Positions 9,375 to 18,707 of a stretch of DNA of 42,483 bases are shown piece by piece (the first letter of the stretch is position 1; each line of letters begins with the position of its first letter). The notes under the pieces were generated by a model. The model saw nothing but the letters and a program-made list of their open reading frames with translations. It searched no databases and was not told the DNA's origin. The DNA comes from Eubacterium sp. Lineage in GTDB: Bacteria; Bacillota; Clostridia; Lachnospirales; Lachnospiraceae. The position numbers and the translations under genes were made by a program. The stretch spans positions 1 through 42,483 of the forward strand of contig JAEFAB010000064.1 in NCBI GenBank assembly GCA_016292095.1, given 5' to 3'.

Positions 9375-9401
9375 TATTTTATGCATTCCCATTCTTTATG
9401 T
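9375..9401 (-). promoter_or_regulatory. Sigma-K-like promoter of the Cys-rich gene
   Basis: Minus-strand AC (9401-9400), 16 bases, then CATAAAATA (9383-9375). The known sigma-K consensus is AC-N16-17-CATANNNTA. The predicted start lies about 17 bases before the ATG. No sigma-A -35 is seen. Confidence 0.5.
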
Positions 9402-9457
9402 TCTAATCTCATTCTTTTATGAATAAAAAATAATAAAGTCTGTAAAGGAGAATCTCT

Positions 9458-10180
9458 ATGGAAAAATATGAAATTGTAACCCTTGGTTCCGGACAGCCCC
9501 TCATTCTTTATCAGGAGAACGAAACCGTCTATATGTATACCATTTATTCCGGTCGTATTCAGTCTCACGGTAAGGTTTTTGATGATGTATCCGGGCAAAT
9601 TATGCTTGCATCCGGTGAGAAACATTATCTTGCTTACCTGTCCACTTCCCAGAGGCTTCGTCTTTACCGTTTAAAAGAGATGCGCTTTGTGGAGCTGCTT
9701 TCTCTCCAAAATGCAGATTCAAAGACTGATGAATTTGTAAAAGCATCTCTGGTTCCTTTTCAGGGCAAGTTTTTGCTCTTTTATATCACCCATCATCCGG
9801 AAAACAGTTCCAATGCTCTTTTTTTCATTGATTTGGATTCCTTGCAGAAGAGTTCTCTTCTATATCAAGGAAACTACTCTTTCGCGGATTTCCAAATTTC
9901 ACCGGTACATAATCAACTCCTTATTTCATTAAGTACCAAAGAGCAAAACAACTTCCTTTTTCTCGATGAGTCCTTACAGCCGATTTCTGCAAAACAGTTT
10001 TCCTTTGCTTCCAACAAGAATGACGCTCAGATTGCCCGGTTAGAAAAGGAACTTCAACAGAAAGAGGAAGAAATTCGTTCTTTGAAAAACACTCAGAAAC
10101 ATATTGCCGACCAATACAATGAATTGGCCGAATATTCCGGACAATTGCAGGAGGAATTAAGAAAAGTCCGATATTTGTAA
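9458..10180 (+). CDS. Unrecognised protein with C-terminal coiled coil
   Basis: A protein of 240 residues with no family I can name. Residues 1-180 are a series of short beta-like strands with aromatic endings (LILYQENETVYMYTIYSG, HYLAYLSTSQRLRLYRL, FLLFYITHH), reminiscent of a partial beta-propeller; this is inference. Residues about 187-236 form a clear coiled coil with heptads (ARLEKELQQKEEEIRSLKN). There is no signal peptide. The ATG at 9458 follows AAAGGAG. It is divergent from the Cys-rich gene, with 107 bases between the two starts, which suggests shared control. Confidence 0.8.
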   Translation: MEKYEIVTLGSGQPLILYQENETVYMYTIYSGRIQSHGKVFDDVSGQIMLASGEKHYLAYLSTSQRLRLYRLKEMRFVELLSLQNADSKTDEFVKASLVPFQGKFLLFYITHHPENSSNALFFIDLDSLQKSSLLYQGNYSFADFQISPVHNQLLISLSTKEQNNFLFLDESLQPISAKQFSFASNKNDAQIARLEKELQQKEEEIRSLKNTQKHIADQYNELAEYSGQLQEELRKVRYL

Positions 10181-10197
10181 CAAACATCGGACTTTTT
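10162..10197. terminator. Bidirectional terminator of the coiled-coil gene and azlD
   Basis: AAAAGTCCGAT/ATCGGACTTTTT with a 13-base loop that contains the stop codon of the plus-strand gene (10178-10180). The stop of the convergent azlD is at 10198, so one hairpin serves both genes. Confidence 0.85.
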
Positions 10198-10506
10198 CTA
10201 CAACATAATAAGTTCCGTAACAAAGACCACAACACAACTTGCCACAGCCACACGAAACAGATTTCCGTCTTTCCACGCTAGAATAATACCAACCACTAAA
10301 GCCAGAATCCCGGAGACCGGTGTCTGGGTGGCAGTAACAATTGCCGGAAATGTCATTACTGATAACGTTACATAAGGAACGTAATACAGAAAGGACCGGA
10401 TATATGTATTTTTAATTTCTCTTCGAATTAATATAATTGGCAAAATGCGAATCATATAGGTCGCAATGGTCATTGCCAAAAAACATAGATAGAAATTATG
10501 ATTCAT
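10198..10506 (-). CDS. azlD: Branched-chain amino acid transport protein AzlD
   Basis: Small membrane partner of AzlC. The 102 residues contain three to four hydrophobic helices, with the family pattern TYMIRILPIILIRREI near the N-terminus and SGILALVVGIILAWKDGN near the C-terminus. The ATG directly follows the azlC stop (TAAATG), which shows tight translational coupling. AzlCD-type pairs export branched-chain amino acids or analogues. Confidence 0.9.
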   Translation of the reverse strand: MNHNFYLCFLAMTIATYMIRILPIILIRREIKNTYIRSFLYYVPYVTLSVMTFPAIVTATQTPVSGILALVVGIILAWKDGNLFRVAVASCVVVFVTELIML

Positions 10507-11229
10507 TTAGTCTTCTTCCTCCAGTTCTCGAATCGGATGAATAATTGTAAACCCACCTGCAATAACCACTGTAAGTACAATGATTTTAATTCCGTTGCTC
10601 AGGTCTTTTACCACCGGAATAATCGTGGATAAATAACTCATTAAAAAGCTGATTACAATCACAAGGGCAACCGCCCGGTTTTTCTTCCCTTCCGGAATAA
10701 TGCATGCTAAAAACATTCCGTAAAGTCCCACACTTAAAGCACTGACTACATTTCCCGGTAATGCATTCCCAAGAATAACACCTAAGGCTGTTCCCAAAAC
10801 CCATCCCGGAGATGCCACGGCAGCCATACCAAAGATATAGTAAGGATTTAATTTTCCGGGTCTGGACATTGCCGCTCCGAAGATTTCGTCAGTAACAAAA
10901 TATCCCATCACCAATCGTTTCCATAACGCTGTATCTTCCGGTATTTTCTGACTCAAAGCACAAGACATCAACAAATATCTTGCATTAGCTACCATTTCCA
11001 TCAGCACAAGAACCAAAATTCCTGCCCCTGCACCATATAGCGAAAAGGCAATGTATTCTCCTGCCGATGCATGCAGTCCGAAACTTGCCAAAGCTGATTG
11101 TAAGGCAGTCACACCAATACGCTTTGCCTGAATTCCCAAAGTAAAAGCCACTGCCAAATACCCCAGGGCAATAGGAATTCCGGTTTTCATTCCTGCTTTA
11201 AATACATTTCTATTTGTATGTTCCATCAT
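10507..11229 (-). CDS. azlC: Branched-chain amino acid permease AzlC
   Basis: Large subunit of the AzlCD exporter, a multi-pass membrane protein of 240 residues. Family landmarks are FKAGMKTGIPIALGYLAVAF near the start, a segment NARYLLMSCAL and YFVTDEIFGAA. It has a choice of ATG at 11229 or 11226, and no strong ribosome-binding site favours one. It lies 15 bases after thiN and is fused end to start with azlD, giving thiN-azlC-azlD. The location between two ilv units suggests a role in relieving branched-chain amino acid excess. Confidence 0.92.
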   Translation of the reverse strand: MMEHTNRNVFKAGMKTGIPIALGYLAVAFTLGIQAKRIGVTALQSALASFGLHASAGEYIAFSLYGAGAGILVLVLMEMVANARYLLMSCALSQKIPEDTALWKRLVMGYFVTDEIFGAAMSRPGKLNPYYIFGMAAVASPGWVLGTALGVILGNALPGNVVSALSVGLYGMFLACIIPEGKKNRAVALVIVISFLMSYLSTIIPVVKDLSNGIKIIVLTVVIAGGFTIIHPIRELEEED

Positions 11230-11244
11230 TTCATCTCATTTCCA

Positions 11245-11874
11245 TTACCAAATTTTGATCAACAATAACTTTCCGTCTGCCACAGAAACCTCTGCCGTTT
11301 TCCCCGGCAACACTTCATTGCTGATTCCGTACTGATATTCACAGGTGATTGTTTTTTGATCTAAAGGATATTTTGCATTCTTAATGATAATCCCATTTGC
11401 AGTCCCCGAAATATTTAACAGAGAAAAATAAGAATATCGGTCAGGAATGTGTACCGGCTTTTCTACCACAACTTCCATTTCCGAATAGTCATCCAAAATC
11501 ACTCCATGTTTTCCCTGCTGTTCCAAAAACAATAACACTGAAACATTTCCCAGTGTATGGTCCAACCGGTTTCCTACCATACCAAGAAGCAGAAATTCAT
11601 CAAACCCTCTCTTCACCGCTTCCTTCACGGCATAAACCGAGTCGGTATCGTCCTTCTCGCAAGGAAGCACAATGGTTTCAACCGCAACATTTGGTTTTGT
11701 AAAAGAATCAAAATCCCCTACAATCAAATCCGGCTCGTAGCCCAGTTCCGGCTGATGCTTCAATCCACTGTCGCAATAAATATAAAAATCATTCGGTGAC
11801 AAAAACTGCTTCACCTTGGAATAATTCGCAATATCAGCACCGCCTATAATAATACATTTCTTCATCTTCTTCAA
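11245..11874 (-). CDS. thiN: Thiamine pyrophosphokinase
   Basis: Transfers pyrophosphate from ATP to thiamine to give TPP. The 209 residues hold the family motifs: D35 in CDSG, GDFDS (53-57), EKDDTDS (73-79) and NRLDH (102-106). The start is the ATG at 11874 or the one three codons later, with a weak AAGGAA upstream. It is the first gene of thiN-azlC-azlD. TPP is the cofactor of acetolactate synthase, encoded nearby, which may explain the context; that link is inference. No TPP riboswitch (THI box) is visible. Confidence 0.93.
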   Translation of the reverse strand: MKKMKKCIIIGGADIANYSKVKQFLSPNDFYIYCDSGLKHQPELGYEPDLIVGDFDSFTKPNVAVETIVLPCEKDDTDSVYAVKEAVKRGFDEFLLLGMVGNRLDHTLGNVSVLLFLEQQGKHGVILDDYSEMEVVVEKPVHIPDRYSYFSLLNISGTANGIIIKNAKYPLDQKTITCEYQYGISNEVLPGKTAEVSVADGKLLLIKIW

Positions 11875-11913
11875 GTTTCCTTTTTATTATTCACTCTGCA
11901 TTTAAGCAGTTCT

Positions 11914-11919
11914 ATTCTA
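11914..11919 (-). promoter_or_regulatory. Extended -10 of thiN-azlC-azlD
   Basis: Minus-strand TGC-TAGAAT, an extended -10 about 40 bases before thiN. A consensus -35 is not visible at 17 bases. Confidence 0.5.
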
Positions 11920-11950
11920 GCACGTTTTTTATCAATTGAACACATGCGTT

Positions 11951-11983
11951 CTTATTGATTTCCACTTCGCTCCAATCAATAAG
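11951..11983. repeat. 10-bp inverted repeat between ilvC and thiN
   Basis: CTTATTGATT (11951-11960) and AATCAATAAG (11974-11983) are perfect inverted copies with a 13-base loop. The left arm can also pair with ATCAAT at 11931-11936, with GAAC/GTTC inside, so two folds exclude each other. Confidence 0.65.
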
Positions 11984-11984
11984 C

Positions 11985-12009
11985 GACGGACATTCGCCGA
12001 ATGTCCGTC
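11985..12009. repeat. 25-bp palindrome downstream of ilvC
   Basis: GACGGACATTCG-C-CGAATGTCCGTC, a perfect 12-bp palindrome around one central base. It abuts the next hairpin at 12010. It is too symmetric and GC-rich for its AT-rich surroundings to be chance, and could be a regulator site or part of a palindromic element. Confidence 0.7.
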
Positions 12010-12077
12010 AAAATAAAAAGAACACGTAGCAGATTTTCATGCGAGCATGAAATCTTGCTACGTGTTCTTTTTATTTT
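12010..12077 (-). terminator. Very long hairpin terminator of ilvN-ilvC
   Basis: A 68-base inverted repeat: 22 perfect pairs (AAAATAAAAAGAACACGTAGCA and its complement, 12010-12031 and 12056-12077), then a second paired stretch with one bulge and a tiny loop. A/T runs at both bases let it act on either strand. It begins 26 bases after the ilvC stop. Confidence 0.85.
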
Positions 12078-12102
12078 AAGCCGTTTGGCTCATTGTTTTC
12101 GC

Positions 12103-13149
<1,047 letters not shown>

Positions 13150-13180
13150 TTATATATTAACTGTGTATTACAGTTATAAA

Positions 13181-13663
13181 CTATTTTGTTTCTCTGGAAA
13201 GTCCTGTGATACCTGTTCTTACAAGTTCTAAGATTTCATAATCTTCTAACAATGTAAGGAAGGCCTGGAGCTTAGACTGGCTACCAATAATTTCAATCAT
13301 AAGACTGTCTTTTTCAACATTTACAATATTTGCTCTAAAGATTTCTGTCATTGCATAAATCTGCTGTCTCTGCATTGCATCTGTCTTAACCTTAACAAGA
13401 ATTAATTCTCTTGTTACAGAACTGTTTGGCTCCAACAAATCAACTTTCTTGATGTCTTCCAACTTAGAAATCTGTTTGATAATCTGTTCAATAATGTCAT
13501 CATCACCGGTAACAACAATTGTCATACGTGAAAACTTTGGATCTTCTGTTTCACCAACAGTAAGACTGTCAATGTTATATCCACGTCTGCTGAAAAGTCC
13601 GGCTACTCTGTTCAGTACACCTGATGTATTGTCAACTAATACTGATAATACTTTCTTATTCAT
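13181..13663 (-). CDS. ilvN: Acetolactate synthase small subunit
   Basis: Regulatory subunit that raises activity of IlvB and gives feedback inhibition by valine. The 160 residues have an N-terminal ACT domain (about 3-75, LSVLVDNTSGVLNRVAGLFSR) and the second small-subunit domain (about 80-155). The ATG at 13663 has AGAGG upstream. It is the first gene of ilvN-ilvC. The catalytic partner ilvB is in a different unit 12 kb away, so subunit supply is not coupled by one mRNA. Also named ilvH in some genomes. Confidence 0.94.
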   Translation of the reverse strand: MNKKVLSVLVDNTSGVLNRVAGLFSRRGYNIDSLTVGETEDPKFSRMTIVVTGDDDIIEQIIKQISKLEDIKKVDLLEPNSSVTRELILVKVKTDAMQRQQIYAMTEIFRANIVNVEKDSLMIEIIGSQSKLQAFLTLLEDYEILELVRTGITGLSRETK

Positions 13664-13699
13664 ATGTAAAACCTCTTTTCCTAGATTTTCGCTCCTAAT

Positions 13700-13728
13700 A
13701 TAGTACCACAGATAAAAACTTGTTGCAA
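13700..13728 (-). promoter_or_regulatory. Sigma-A promoter of ilvN-ilvC
   Basis: Minus-strand TTGCAA (13728-13723), 17 bases, TACTAT (13705-13700). The leader is about 30 bases, too short for a T-box or attenuator. Confidence 0.75.
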
Positions 13729-13757
13729 TAGTTTCGTTCTCTAATACAACACAGAAA

Positions 13758-13785
13758 GAAAAAGCCCATAAATATGAGCTTTTTC
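13758..13785 (-). terminator. Terminator of the discoidin-type subtilisin gene
   Basis: Stem GAAAAAGCTCAT/ATGGGCTTTTTC on the minus strand with one G-U pair and a U-rich end, 15 bases after the stop at 13800. Confidence 0.8.
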
Positions 13786-13799
13786 AAAAATCTTATTAT

Positions 13800-16700
13800 T
13801 TAGTTATTCAAAATAATAGGGATAATTTCGATTTCATATAATGAATATCCGTATCCTGTTCCTCTCAGATTTCCTTTTACTTTTACATATCTGGTGTATT
13901 CAGGAACGAAAGCTTCTACAGTATCGAAATTGTAGTTATTCGTTACTGTTTTCTTGTTGTACCACTGCTCTCCATCTTCAGAGAATAGAATTTCATAATC
14001 TCTTCCAAGGGCAGCTTCCCAATGAAGATTAATTCTTCCAACCGGGATTGATTCTCCCAAATCTACAACAATCCATTCATCATCCGTCCACTGTGAAGAC
14101 CAACGGGTATTCATGTCACCGTCGCAGGCGTAGTTTGCCGGAACTCCGGCATTTTCTTCACTGGAGGCAGTTGCTGTTTTTCCAATGGCAACATTTTCAT
14201 TTGAGTAAGTATATCCGGAATAGATTAGTCTTCTTCCTCCGGTTGACTGTGTTGTTGTTTCAGGTGCAACAGTAGTTGCCTCTGTTGTTGGCTCTACAGT
14301 TGTCGGAGCAACCGTTGTCTGTTCCTGTGTTGTCGTTTCTACACCAGGACCGAACACCTTCATTTCATATATCGAATATCCATATGTTGTATTTCGGCTA
14401 GTACCTACAAGTTTAACGAATCTGGCATAAACATTACCAAGTGCATCTGTTGTAATTTCAGAATTCTGCGCATTTCCGGCAATTTTATTCCACTGATTTC
14501 CATCAATCGAAACATAGACATCGTAAGATGCTGCTCTTGCAGTTTCCCACTTAATTTCGGTTCTGGAAACATTATAGATTTGTCCTAAATCTACATAAAT
14601 CCACTCATCATCTGTCCAAGCAGATGACCAACGGGTATTGTCATCTCCATCAAATGCCTTTTCTGCACTCAAGGAATCATTTTCCATTGAAGAAGCATAT
14701 GCCGGCTTGTTTAATGCCAAATTTACAACCGGACTAGCTGTAGTTTCATATAAGCTCCAATTAACCGTGGTGATATACTGTACGGAATCTGTTGATGTGA
14801 TTCCATGATATTTTGAACGAACTGCATAATTTAACGAACCATTAATATCAGTCGTATCATTTAGAACAATTTCATTATTGGTTGTTGTAGCAACTTTTAC
14901 ACCCTGATCATAAACTTCGTATTCATAACCTTTTGCAGTCATTTGTTCTGTTACATTCCATGACAATTTCACTTTATGATAGCCTAAAACCGTTGCAGTT
15001 AAATTTGTAGGAGCAAATACATATTCGTTCAATGTACAACTATCCGCATTTCTAACATATGTTTTGTCAGCCCATACCTGTATTTCATTTAAAGAAATTG
15101 TTTCGCTACAGTCTGTATACACAATCTTAAGAGCTTTCATTCTACGTCTTGCAACAGTATTACTCATCAGATAATATCTGCGCATTCCTGAAATTGTTCC
15201 GGTGCTGTTGTAACCAATATTATAGAAGTTTACCCCATCTGTTGAGTAATAAATTTTAAAGTTAGCACTGTATGTACCGGAATAGTTTAGTATTAACATA
15301 TTTACATCGTAAGTCTGATCAAAGTTCAATACGATGTTCTGTGTTGTACCGCTGGCAACAGCACCCTTTGTCGAATTATTGTGATCATTAAAGTTACCAA
15401 CCGGATATTCTGCTACCGGATTAGAGACTGTAATATTTGCCTGTGTTGCCACATTATACAAGTCTGTCTCTTCCCCTTCAAAAGTATCTGATTCACTGTA
15501 ACCGTCTGCGGTTTGAACACATCGCTCAGCATTCACAACTCCATGGTTAAACTTTGAAGCTGTCTCAAAATCATAAAGGTGACTGTCTGTATTTTGCATA
15601 ATTCTTCCGACATCAAATGGCGAGAGATTTGGATTCACAGATAACATCATTGCAGCCACTGCAGCAGTTGCTGGTGAAGCAAATGATGTTCCATCCATCA
15701 TAGATACTGTACTACTAGTTCTAATACATGGGATACTTTTTCCCGGTGCACATATATCTACTTCCGGACCATAATTTGAGAAGGATGCTTTCATATTGCA
15801 GGAATCTACAGCACCTACACTAATTACATATGGTGAATCTCCCGGATAAAAAATTCCTGAAGAATTATCATTTCCCGCAGCGCCAATCAATGTAATACCT
15901 ACACGATACAATTTCTTTAAGTATGTATCATAAACCGTATTAACCCCTAAACTTCCAAAACTCATATTAACAGCCTGCGCGCCATGATTGTATGCATAAT
16001 CCAATCCTTCACAAACGGCGCTGGATGGCAAACGGTAATCGCCATACTCTTCATAATATCTTGAAGCATTAATCGCAAGAATATCGACAATACTATTGTC
16101 ATATCCGCTGGCAACACCGGAAATATATTTTCCATTATTGGATTCTGCTGCAATTGTTCCAATAACTGCAGTTCCATGGTACGCAAGAGCCGGATATGTC
16201 ACTTCTGTAATTGGTTTATGCTCAATCACGTCATATGAATCATCTGTAATAATATTTGCGATATCTTCGTTATCGTAGTAACAGCCAACATCAATCACAG
16301 CCACTTTAACCTTCTGATGTTCATGAGTGTTTAAATAATCCCATGCCCCTTTAACATGCATAGTATCAAAATGATAGGATGAGCTCCAATTCTGATCATT
16401 GGTTAAGGAAAGTACTTCCGGACTGATTGTCGGTGAGTCTGCATTATCTAAATCTGTTGGTTCAGCCAAATCATTGCTATCAGCAGCCTGTACAAAACTA
16501 TATTCTGCAAAGTCGTCTGATGCCATATCAACAGTCTTTTCCATGGAAATTTCGATTACAGTCATGTAATCACCTGTATGTATTTTGTAGCATTTTTTAA
16601 GTTTTGCATCCTGTGCTTTACAAACATCTTCAATTTCCTTCTCTGATAAATCAGAATCAAAAATTGCATTGATTTCCCCCGGAATGTAACCATTCTTTAC

Positions 16701-17090
16701 ACCTTTTGCGCGTTCCTTTGCTGCTTTTTTATAATTAGCAACAACCCTTTCTCCCCTTTTGTCCAAAGTGGCAGTAAAGTTTTTAAGCTGCTTCTTATCA
16801 TTTTTCTTATAGTAAGAAGTCATTGCAGCATTTAATGCCGCTTTATAATCTTCTGTATTTTTATAAGAGTTTACTTTCTTCGCAGCTTTTACACCATCTT
16901 TAAGTGCATCCTTTGCTACATTGTCCAGTTCCTTTTTCGGCAGTTTTGTCAATTTAATTTCATCATAAACTGTCTTCTGCTTTGCAACTGCTGTTTTGGT
17001 TTTTTCCTTTGGTACAAACATATTTAATGCACCCAAAGCCAAAGCCAAGGATAAAGCAATCGCCAATGTTTTTTTGATTTTACTTCTCAT
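13800..17090 (-). CDS. Secreted subtilisin-like protease with discoidin and FN3 domains
   Basis: An S8 family serine protease of 1096 residues, predicted to be secreted. Signal peptide about 1-36 (KKTLAIALSLALALGAL). A Lys-rich propeptide spans about 37-230. The catalytic domain spans about 240-525, with D267 (VIDVGC), H305 (AYHGTAVIG), oxyanion N407 (AAGNDNS) and S469 (DGTSFASPA). Then come a discoidin-like domain (about 546-676), a fibronectin III domain (692-775), an F5/8C domain (786-914), a Thr/Glu/Pro linker (917-951) and a second typical F5/8C domain (962-1092). There is no LPXTG or SLH anchor, so the discoidin domains may bind surface glycans. The Asp motif is unusual, with V-G-C where T/S-G is common. 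The ATG follows AGGAGG. The substrate is unknown. Confidence 0.9.
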   Translation of the reverse strand: MRSKIKKTLAIALSLALALGALNMFVPKEKTKTAVAKQKTVYDEIKLTKLPKKELDNVAKDALKDGVKAAKKVNSYKNTEDYKAALNAAMTSYYKKNDKKQLKNFTATLDKRGERVVANYKKAAKERAKGVKNGYIPGEINAIFDSDLSEKEIEDVCKAQDAKLKKCYKIHTGDYMTVIEISMEKTVDMASDDFAEYSFVQAADSNDLAEPTDLDNADSPTISPEVLSLTNDQNWSSSYHFDTMHVKGAWDYLNTHEHQKVKVAVIDVGCYYDNEDIANIITDDSYDVIEHKPITEVTYPALAYHGTAVIGTIAAESNNGKYISGVASGYDNSIVDILAINASRYYEEYGDYRLPSSAVCEGLDYAYNHGAQAVNMSFGSLGVNTVYDTYLKKLYRVGITLIGAAGNDNSSGIFYPGDSPYVISVGAVDSCNMKASFSNYGPEVDICAPGKSIPCIRTSSTVSMMDGTSFASPATAAVAAMMLSVNPNLSPFDVGRIMQNTDSHLYDFETASKFNHGVVNAERCVQTADGYSESDTFEGEETDLYNVATQANITVSNPVAEYPVGNFNDHNNSTKGAVASGTTQNIVLNFDQTYDVNMLILNYSGTYSANFKIYYSTDGVNFYNIGYNSTGTISGMRRYYLMSNTVARRRMKALKIVYTDCSETISLNEIQVWADKTYVRNADSCTLNEYVFAPTNLTATVLGYHKVKLSWNVTEQMTAKGYEYEVYDQGVKVATTTNNEIVLNDTTDINGSLNYAVRSKYHGITSTDSVQYITTVNWSLYETTASPVVNLALNKPAYASSMENDSLSAEKAFDGDDNTRWSSAWTDDEWIYVDLGQIYNVSRTEIKWETARAASYDVYVSIDGNQWNKIAGNAQNSEITTDALGNVYARFVKLVGTSRNTTYGYSIYEMKVFGPGVETTTQEQTTVAPTTVEPTTEATTVAPETTTQSTGGRRLIYSGYTYSNENVAIGKTATASSEENAGVPANYACDGDMNTRWSSQWTDDEWIVVDLGESIPVGRINLHWEAALGRDYEILFSEDGEQWYNKKTVTNNYNFDTVEAFVPEYTRYVKVKGNLRGTGYGYSLYEIEIIPIILNN

Positions 17091-17120
17091 AAATAACCTC
17101 CTATTGTAAAAATCGTTAGA

Positions 17121-17149
17121 ATTTTACCACATTTTTATTCTTTTGTATA
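17121..17149 (-). promoter_or_regulatory. Possible promoter of the discoidin-type subtilisin
   Basis: Minus-strand TATACA, 17 bases, TAAAAT, about 30 bases before the start codon. The -35 is a partial match only. Confidence 0.45.
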
Positions 17150-17210
17150 TATTTTGTACACTCGCAATAATATTTTACACCTTTTTAGAACATTTTCCAC
17201 CTTGATGCAA

Positions 17211-17247
17211 AAAAAGAAAAAGCCCAAAATCTGGACTTTTTCTTTTT
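17211..17247 (-). terminator. Terminator of the L,D-transpeptidase gene
   Basis: A long A/T-rich stem: AAAAAGAAAAAG (17211-17222) pairs with CTTTTTCTTTTT (17236-17247), plus CC/GG inside. It lies between the transpeptidase stop and the next gene. Confidence 0.85.
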
Positions 17248-17270
17248 TCAAATATCTATATTTTCTTTAT

Positions 17271-18707
17271 TTAATGAACAATTACAGGCATTCCAATATA
17301 TGCTTTTGAATAAATTTTCTTCATTGCTGCCAACGGTGTATTAACACATCCGTGGGATCCATTTCCTTTATAGATACTTCCACCATATGCTGATCTCCAT
17401 GTACTGTCATGAATTCCCTGGCCATCTCCGGTAAATCCTAACCAGTAATTTACAGTAACATCCCAAGAACTTCCACCATAGGAACCTCTTAATCTACATG
17501 GAGAAGATTTACTTCTTACCTGATGATGTCCCTTTGTGGTAGACAATGCACCTGCATTTCCGGTAACAACCGGAGTCTTCACATACAGTTTTCCATGAAC
17601 ATACATATAAAGCATCTGTTTTTTGATTGATACTTCTACCCAGGTACCATCTTCGACGTCACCGCTGTATGCATCAACTTCTGCGGCGGAACTCTTATAT
17701 TTCTTTTTGTTCCACTTTCTGATTGCTTTTACAGAGTACTGAATGGTAACTGCTTCACCTTCATATTTGTCAGTATACTTTGTCTTCTTTGTTGTCTTAA
17801 TTAACTTTCCGTCTCTGTATACTTCATAAGAGCCGGCATTCTTTACTTTCTTCCATGTTAACTGAATCTTATTATCGGATCCTTTTTTCTGTTTCAACTT
17901 TTTCGGCGTTGCAAGGTTTGTCATATCTTTAACGCCCTTAGCGCTACTTACAGCGCTGTTTGCTCCGGATGCTCTTTTTGCAACAACTTTGTATCCGTAA
18001 ACTTTACCACTCTCTAACTTGTTGTCAGAATATGTATTATGAGAAGCCTTTACGGTTTTAACCAAAGTATAGGCACCCAGTTTTCCCTTGCTTGTTTCCT
18101 TGGCACGGTATATATCATAACTCTTTGCCTTAGAGTTTTTTGCCCACTTAATTGTAATAGACTTCGCTGATTTCTTTTCAACTTCAACTTTATCTACTGC
18201 ACTTGGCTTTGTGAGGGTCATAACCTTTGCCGCTTTGCTGCGGGTTTTGGTTTTACCGGATACACGATATGCATAAACAGTATATCTGTATTTTGTTGCC
18301 TGCTTTAATTTCTTGTCTGTAAAAGATGTGGCTGTTACTTTTTTAATCTTCTTCATGCCGGACATCTTTCCGTTTTTCTTTTCAACAGAACGATAAATCA
18401 AGTAAGATGTAGCATTCTTTGATGCCTTCCATGTAATTGATACACTGTTTGTTGTTACAGCGTAAACTCTTAAATTACTTACCGCTGCCGGTGTAATCTT
18501 CTTTACTGTTTTTTTCGTTGTTTCTTTTTCAGTCTTTTCTGTCGTAGACTGTGTCTCCGTTTCAACGTCGGTTGTATTTGTTTCAGGTTCCACCGCCTGA
18601 ACAGTGTAAGACTTTTCTGTTCCGGTTCCAAAGCCAATTGAAAAATCTGCTGTTGTAATAACCATTACAAGTGCTAATACATAAGCTAACATCTTCATAT
18701 TCTTCAT
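17271..18707 (-). CDS. L,D-transpeptidase with three fibronectin III repeats
   Basis: An exported cell-wall enzyme of 478 residues. The C-terminal YkuD domain (about 354-478) has H433 (GIHDS) and the catalytic motif SHGCVN with C454; such enzymes form 3-3 peptidoglycan cross-links or attach proteins. N-terminal: a signal peptide or anchor (about 1-25, MLAYVLALVMVITTA), a Thr/Glu-rich linker (38-70) and three FN3-like repeats (about 73-165, 168-262, 265-346), each with a Ser-Tyr-x-x-Tyr core such as ATSYLIYR, AKSYDIYR and AGSYEVYR. The ATG at 18707 follows AAAGGAG. It is next to the secreted protease but separated by a terminator. Confidence 0.92.
   Translation of the reverse strand: MKNMKMLAYVLALVMVITTADFSIGFGTGTEKSYTVQAVEPETNTTDVETETQSTTEKTEKETTKKTVKKITPAAVSNLRVYAVTTNSVSITWKASKNATSYLIYRSVEKKNGKMSGMKKIKKVTATSFTDKKLKQATKYRYTVYAYRVSGKTKTRSKAAKVMTLTKPSAVDKVEVEKKSAKSITIKWAKNSKAKSYDIYRAKETSKGKLGAYTLVKTVKASHNTYSDNKLESGKVYGYKVVAKRASGANSAVSSAKGVKDMTNLATPKKLKQKKGSDNKIQLTWKKVKNAGSYEVYRDGKLIKTTKKTKYTDKYEGEAVTIQYSVKAIRKWNKKKYKSSAAEVDAYSGDVEDGTWVEVSIKKQMLYMYVHGKLYVKTPVVTGNAGALSTTKGHHQVRSKSSPCRLRGSYGGSSWDVTVNYWLGFTGDGQGIHDSTWRSAYGGSIYKGNGSHGCVNTPLAAMKKIYSKAYIGMPVIVH

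Noticed and set aside
11875..12102. TPP riboswitch before thiN
   Set aside because: The conserved THI-box sequences are not present; the structures there are simple palindromes.
13664..13740. T-box or amino acid attenuator before ilvN
   Set aside because: The leader is only about 30 bases and the T-box core sequence is absent. It was also not found before leuB, cysS or argS.
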